A program made the translations under genes and the position numbers. The notes beneath the pieces are model-generated. The model was given only the letters and a program-made list of their open reading frames with translations, was not told where the DNA came from and made no database searches. From assembly GCA_037179385.1 (NCBI GenBank), contig CM074179.1, positions 37,437,224-37,501,223 on the forward strand: DNA of 64,000 bases, written 5' to 3'. Below are positions 58,621 to 64,000 of this stretch, piece after piece; position 1 is the stretch's first letter; each line of letters begins with the position of its first letter. This DNA is from Holothuria scabra (Eukaryota; Echinodermata; Holothuroidea; Aspidochirotida; Holothuriidae).

Positions 58621-59039
58621 GTCTTTTCTAGAAATATGTACCGTAACACTGCATGAAAAACGATAGTTTCTCAATGCGGGTTCATCTGGAAGGGCTTTCC
58701 ATGCCAGGAGTGGCTTCAGGATTTCCCCGGCAGGGGGGCCAAGCTCCCCGACAGGGGTGCCAGCATTTCAAGGCCCCGACAAAGGCTTTGCACTAGTCCC
58801 TGTGTGACGTAAATAAGCAGATTTTTAGGCGCGCCCAGCGTGCGAAATTTGTTGCCTTTTTCCAACAAATACTAAAAAAATCTTGGGTTTATTTTGAAGA
58901 CAAAATTTAAAATGTTTGAAAGAAATTAGGTTTTTGTGAGGACCATTAGGCATTGGGGGTTGGCGTGTTTAAACATGAACCCGCATTGGGAAACTATCGT
59001 TTTTCATGCAGTGTTACGGTACATATTTCTAGAAAAGAC
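58621..59039. repeat. 65-bp near-perfect inverted repeat with ~290-bp spacer
   Basis: 58,621-58,685 and 58,975-59,039 are reverse complements with 64 of 65 positions matching (one T/C difference). The spacer has GGCAGGGG / CCCCGACAGGGG words. Near identity in such a diverged neighbourhood implies recent formation, gene conversion or a young fold-back element. Confidence 0.95.
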
Positions 59040-60560
59040 GAAAAGTGAAAAAACAAAACACGTACATGAGGTATGGCAGTATGGGGAAGGAACCAGATTG
59101 TTTTATCCGGGAAAGTTCCCCTGAGGTTTTTGAAGTATCACCGAAAGGGCAGCAAAATGGACTGTACAGTTATCATGCTGGTTAACCAGATGTGTTTTAT
59201 TTATGTCGTTTGTAGCAAACCTGTAAAAGAATAATTGCTACGTCCGTATCTCATATTAATTAAGTTCCGTTATGGCCTGATTAACAGTTTAGTCGTCAAC
59301 GGTAATACCCCTACCTCAACCACAGAAGTAATTTAACAACACTTTGATGCACACATGCAACTTAATATTTTAACATTAGTAACTTATTGACGTGACATGT
59401 TCTATACTGAAAATATATTTGAAAGGTTTTTCAAAGGTTAGAGAAAGACAAACCATGTAGATTGGAATATACACCTCCAGTATCAGAGTGAAGGAGGTAA
59501 CGCTGGTTTGTATCCCTCCTCCTTCCCAGAAATGAGATGGTAAAATCTCCCCCTTTTCATAATTCATAAACGTGAAAAAATGTCAGGATCTGTATTCCTT
59601 TGAGAGGATACCTCACTTTGCAGAAGTAAAACCTGAAAATCGGGCCTATGACAGATTCAGTTTGGACATGGGGGTTGAACGTAATAATCCCCCTCCCATT
59701 ATAATTATTATTATTATTTTTGTACTTCCTGGCTGAAGCTCTGCCTTAGTTCTTAGATTATCTTCCTGTTATTATAATTTTCTTAATTGTTTTCACAATA
59801 TAAATGTATACGAGCAGTGAATGTGGATTAACGGTAACACGTCAGTACAACTACTAAACCAAATACTTGGCATGCTCTACTTACAGTGGGTTGGCCGACG
59901 AAGCCGTGTTACAGGATTGATGACAGATGATGACTACCAAAAGGAGGTAAGATTACACGTGTAGCGTTTACCGGTAATATAACCATTGTTCTATTGTTTC
60001 ATTTGAAATTCTACAGTCAAGGGGAATTTGAAATATCTAATGAAGGGAGGGCTATCGACTAACCCGGGTAACAGCAGGGACCGCGGAGACGGGGGGGGGG
60101 GGCTAGGGGCTTCAGCCCGCACTTTTTTTTGCTGTGGACATTTTGGGCCGCCTTTAACTGCATTTATTTTATTGGACATATTGTGCCGCTTCGATGATTA
60201 GCCCCCGCACTTCAAAATTGGATCCGCGTTCTCTGAACAGGGCAAAAGAATTTTCAGACTGAATGAATGAGTTAAGTAAGGTAAACGATTATCTAATGAT
60301 TTTGTGAAGTCACAATATCAAAGGAAGGTCTTCATTTAGAGTAGAACTGTTCTACACTTTTAAAGAATTCGTTGAGACGTTTGTACTTTTCACTTTCTCT
60401 CTTGTGTAGGCTAAAGAGAGGAATGTGTTAACTGTAGGTTTGCATATATGCGTTCTTGGAGGAACGTAAAAAGACATTTGAATGCCAATGAGACCCTTCT
60501 CATATACATGCGTGGAGTTGTGACATTTGTCGTTGAAAAATTGAGACTGAGAGGTGTAAG
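59040..60560. other. No gene recognised
   Basis: AT-rich spacer with a TTA-type microsatellite near 59,700-59,720 and a G run at about 60,090-60,102 followed by GGGCTTCAGCCCGCACTTTT, which resembles a decayed element end. Confidence 0.35.
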
Positions 60561-60685
60561 ATAATTTAGGTTAAGTCCTTCTATGCGGTAAATAAAATTA
60601 CCGAGGTTTAACATAATTTAGATTAAGCTCTTGTATACGGTATATAAATTTACCGAGGTTTAATATAATTTACATAAAGTCAATA
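60561..60685 (+). repeat. ~52-bp tandem repeat, about 2.4 copies
   Basis: ATAATTTAG-TTAAG and GGTA-ATAAA-TTACCGAGGTTTA blocks start at 60,561, 60,613 and 60,664. Confidence 0.8.
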
Positions 60686-62639
60686 TATATATAAAGCTAC
60701 CTTAGGGAATCGTTGACTATCGTTTGACACGAAGCAGGCTATGAATATTATCAAAATGCCTTCACCACTTCGGTAGATAATGGTTTTCGGGGGGAATCGA
60801 TTTTCTCCCAGTCGTGGAAACATTGTGCCATTTGTGGTGCCAGTTTCAAATAACTCCCATAATGTACTGCGATTCTGCGAAAATTCAAATCAAACTTGCA
60901 ATTATTTATAGATTTTAGGGAAGAGAAATTCGGGAATATTTAAAAGGTTTGTTGATACGGAAGTAAAGAAAAGACTTTGTAGTATTTTGTTGTTTGCCGC
61001 ATTGATTTTGAGATTTCGAGCAATTTGCTACGTTCTTTGTCCTGATCTTGATTTATAGACTAAACACAACCGCAAGTTTTGTGCAGTATTGTCCGCCTTA
61101 ATGTGTGCAAGTGGATCGTGACAGCACTTTTGTTTGTAAATACGTTGCTGAAACCCCTTTGTGGTTTCGTTTTTTTTTTTTTTTCTTAACTATGATCTCA
61201 CATTTAAGTACATACTCCTTTATTGTAGTATACAAGTAAAAAGTTCAAAAATATATACAAAACAGCATGAAAAATAAATTTTAACAGACCATATTTACCA
61301 TCTTTATAGGACATACTTAGGCCGAAATATAAAATGTTGAAGTTAATTCACTCAAATTAAATTGGTACATTGCGCAATCATTTGTGATGTGTTTGTTGTA
61401 CTGTACAAATTACAATCTTCGTACTTTTTGCACTTTCTGCACCTTGTACTAAGGGGTGATGGCACTCTTACTCTCATGGGGTGATGCAAATAATTAAGCC
61501 CTCTCTGTGCAAAATGCTGTGCAAGAGAACAGGAAGTTTTGAAGGCCATTAAAACATTATTAATTTTAAAGGAAAAAAATAGCAGGTAATATGAGTTGCA
61601 CTGCAACAAAGTCACCAATTATTGCAAAATGGATGAATCTGTTTCAAGTCAATAAATTTCAACATTTTACATCTCTGCTAAAGAATGTCCTGGAAAGATG
61701 AAAGTTGGACTGCTAGAATTCATTTCCCATGTTGTTTTATGTTATTTTTTATTTTTTTCCCTTTAGGTGCACCTTAAATAGATCCACAACTGTGGAGAAG
61801 CAGACACCATTGTACTCATAAATATTCATAACGTAAGTCAGGCAAATTTATGTGAAGACTCATTTTTCCCCCGAAAGCGGTTCTCTCCCGAAGTGGAACG
61901 AAGAATTCAGTGGCACATCCGACTTATTGTTTATGACTTCTGTGAAAACTAATCTATCTGTTGTTCCTGATCTGAGTAACACATGAGTTACTTGCAGACT
62001 AACACAATCTTGATATTTTACTGAGATACCAACATGTGTCAAGTTATGCTATTTTTAAAGGTTTGTGTGAATTTATAACCACTGGGGAAAATGAGAGGGT
62101 GTAGGGTACCCTTCATAAAAGCATTGTGTTGATGTTTTAACGCAAAATGACATTTATAGATTCCACGCATGCAGTTGATCCAAATTGGTCAAAATTTGCA
62201 ACATTCTGGACTTCGAAGGAAAATAAAATAAAAATAAATGTAGTATTCTGCACTTATCATTTACTAATCTGTAAAATAAGAAATGTTACGGTATACCTTT
62301 TATGCATTTTATTTTATTTTCCTTTTTTTACTATTTTTTTTTATCTGTATCATACTGAGACTGTGACTCCTAATATTACCATAAAACCCTCTTTTGGAGT
62401 CTTGGCCATCCTTATTTTTTTAAATAGTTCGTACTTGAATAATCGACTGCATCATTTTTCAAGTAACGACACATGGTCGAATCAATGGTTTTTTTTTTTT
62501 TCTGGGAAGTCGCTGATGTGCCTTGAAAGAAATTTGGTGCAAGCGAGCGTATTCAAAATATATAACTTTTTGCAATCATGGAAACAGATTGGCATTTAGC
62601 AAAATTTAGCCAGGATACACACAACTTTTTTTTTTAGCT
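60686..62639. other. Spacer including an empty paralogue of the 30.6-33.1 kb insertion site
   Basis: 61,240-61,500 is homologous to the flanks of the CATAGGCGGCGG element but lacks it. Remaining open frames, including a 150-codon hydrophobic one at 62,147-62,599, look like chance reading through T-rich sequence. Confidence 0.4.
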
Positions 62640-64000
62640 CAGTGGTCCGGTGATACTTCCGCAGCCGCTGGCGTGGAAACACCCATTGGCTACCCCCACC
62701 ACTTTACTTCAAAAGGTAGCGTGTTGCAGCAGATTGCAAGTACGAACACCCAAATTTTATAATTTTTTAAATGGGGGGGGGGAGATCGTTTTACCCCCCT
62801 CAGTGAAGCCATTTTTTGTTTTTAAATTAAAAAGATACACAGATTTGTCTGATACCAAGTTTACCTTAAAAGGTAGCATCTGTTTATGGCACCAGGTTGC
62901 ATTTAAAGACACCTTTTTTAAAATATTCATTACATATATTTAGTAACTCCCTGTCGGCATAGACATAAGAGACGGGAGCAGGGGTGGTGTCAGGTGCGGA
63001 GGAAAATATTTTGCCATTTTTCAAGAAAATATGTGAGAATTTAAATTATTTCTGTTTGAGGTTTCTTTAATCCAGCGGATTTAGACTTTAGCAAAAAGTC
63101 ACAGTAGAGGAACATTAGCAACTTTTCAGTTCTGTTGTACTTAGTTCTCCCGAAAAGATTCAAGACCGTTTTATCTAATAGTACTGGTACAACTTAGGTG
63201 GAAATTTTCTAAACACTTTGCGTCTTTAATACTGCAAAGGAAAGCTTAAACAAAGATCGTTTAAATTCTCTTTACCATCATGAAACACCATTTTGGCCAT
63301 CTGAGGGGCCGCGATTTTTTTGAAATTTTCTGTAGCCTCCACGCCAATGAATTGTGACTCTCCGCACAGATAGTAGTCTTTCGGTCAAAATAACACTTTT
63401 TGAGTCAAATAATTTTTTAATAAACTTCTGAAAACTTTGCACTTTACCAACTTATTTTCAAGTGAGCATTCTTTTTTTTTTGGCCAACATTAGAAAGCTA
63501 GCGACTGCTTAGATTTTACGTATAAGTCTGGCAAATGAGATCTGCGGCCGTCAGAGGAGCCGAGTTTTTGTTTTTTTTATTCTTATGTTATTAATGTTTT
63601 TACTTTTTATCTCCGTGCGACACTGATGGTGGCGTTCCGCTGGATTTTTATGGCAGAATCACGTTTTTCGGGCAAGAAAAACTACACAGCGAAAGGCTCC
63701 AGTACGCCTATGGCTCCCTGTGATCCTTTTTTTATGTTGACTCCCAAAAGCAGGCCTACACATGTTTAGAAACAAAGTTTACTTAAATAAAAATCGTGCA
63801 ATTCATTAACTTACATGACATTGAAAAGTCTGAAATTTTCAGTTTAACTTGAGACTATTCCTGTCAAACTCGAAAGTCTTGCACTATATTTCAGTTAGGC
63901 TCCTTTAGAAGGCACAACGTGTCAAAGGGTAGGGGGACACCCCCTCTTCTGTCACCCCTTCCCCGAGCCAGCGATTACCCGCAAAACCGCATACCCCCCT
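62640..64000. mobile_element. Member of the 27-kb/39-kb element family, cut by window end
   Basis: Shares ACCTTAAAAGGTAGCATCTG, GCACCAGGTTGCAT-TAA-GACAC, the GAAATTTTCTGTA-module blocks (63,335-63,365 and 63,610-63,641) and the AGGCTCCTT...GTCAAA segment near 63,895 with the elements at 27.2-28.2 kb and 39.4-40.3 kb. The right terminus lies beyond the window. Confidence 0.7.

Noticed and set aside
62147..62599. 150-codon hydrophobic frame that could pass for a membrane protein
   Set aside because: It is translated T-rich sequence (runs of Phe/Leu/Tyr) with no family pattern and lies in repeat-like DNA.
1..64000. CRISPR arrays, bacterial operons, riboswitches, rRNA or tRNA genes
   Set aside because: No spaced direct-repeat array with unique spacers, no rRNA-like sequence and no cloverleaf with T-loop box was seen; the sequence is animal-like.

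Overview
This is a eukaryotic, repeat-dominated, AT-rich window with no bacterial-style gene layout. Short exons with GT-AG borders, a NACHT (NLR-type) exon, a DIRS-type tyrosine-recombinase retrotransposon, a CACTA/EnSpm-like transposase relic, hAT-like elements with 8-bp target duplications, and a repetitive gene family that I know from cnidarians, molluscs and echinoderms together suggest a marine invertebrate. An echinoderm such as a sea cucumber is my best guess, by inference only.

Layout: 1.2-3.2 kb (-) broken TNP2/CACTA-like transposase. 3.7-4.4 kb (+) and 12.7-14.2 kb (-) two arrays of one ~145-bp satellite, in opposite orientation. 5.3-8.7 kb (+) dead DIRS-like element with a perfect 246-bp duplication. 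10.7-17.1 kb (+) scattered exon-like pieces, the last resembling the C-terminal half of a BEN domain. 18.0-18.7 kb short hAT-like element. 20.3-22.7 kb ~110-bp tandem array split cleanly by a 1.57-kb hAT-like element. 22.95-24.44 kb (-) NACHT exon, the best candidate for a functional host exon. 25.7-28.5 kb and 38.5-40.6 kb two copies of one element. 30.6-33.1 kb element with CATAGGCGGCGG termini. 35.4-37.1 kb and 50.5-51.4 kb elements built from a GTTGGGTAAA motif. 41.0-44.2 kb element with ~180-bp internal repeats. 47.6-48.7 kb small repeats. 52.5-58.0 kb a 5.55-kb element with long terminal inverted repeats that encloses two head-to-head halves of one unnamed gene family. 58.6-59.0 kb near-perfect 65-bp inverted repeat. 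62.6-64.0 kb another member of the 27-kb/39-kb family, cut by the window edge.

The most unusual signal is a set of four tiny hairpin units of 26-35 bp, each flanked by a 7-bp direct repeat and made of little more than a CAGGGAGNTG-type inverted repeat. Next are the satellite, whose monomers carry runs of AGGTCA-like half-sites spaced as DR1, DR2 and DR4, and the link between the unnamed gene family and a defined terminal-inverted-repeat element. Most genes here are relics, so there is no operon-like cooperation; the structure is mainly mobile DNA nested in mobile DNA.
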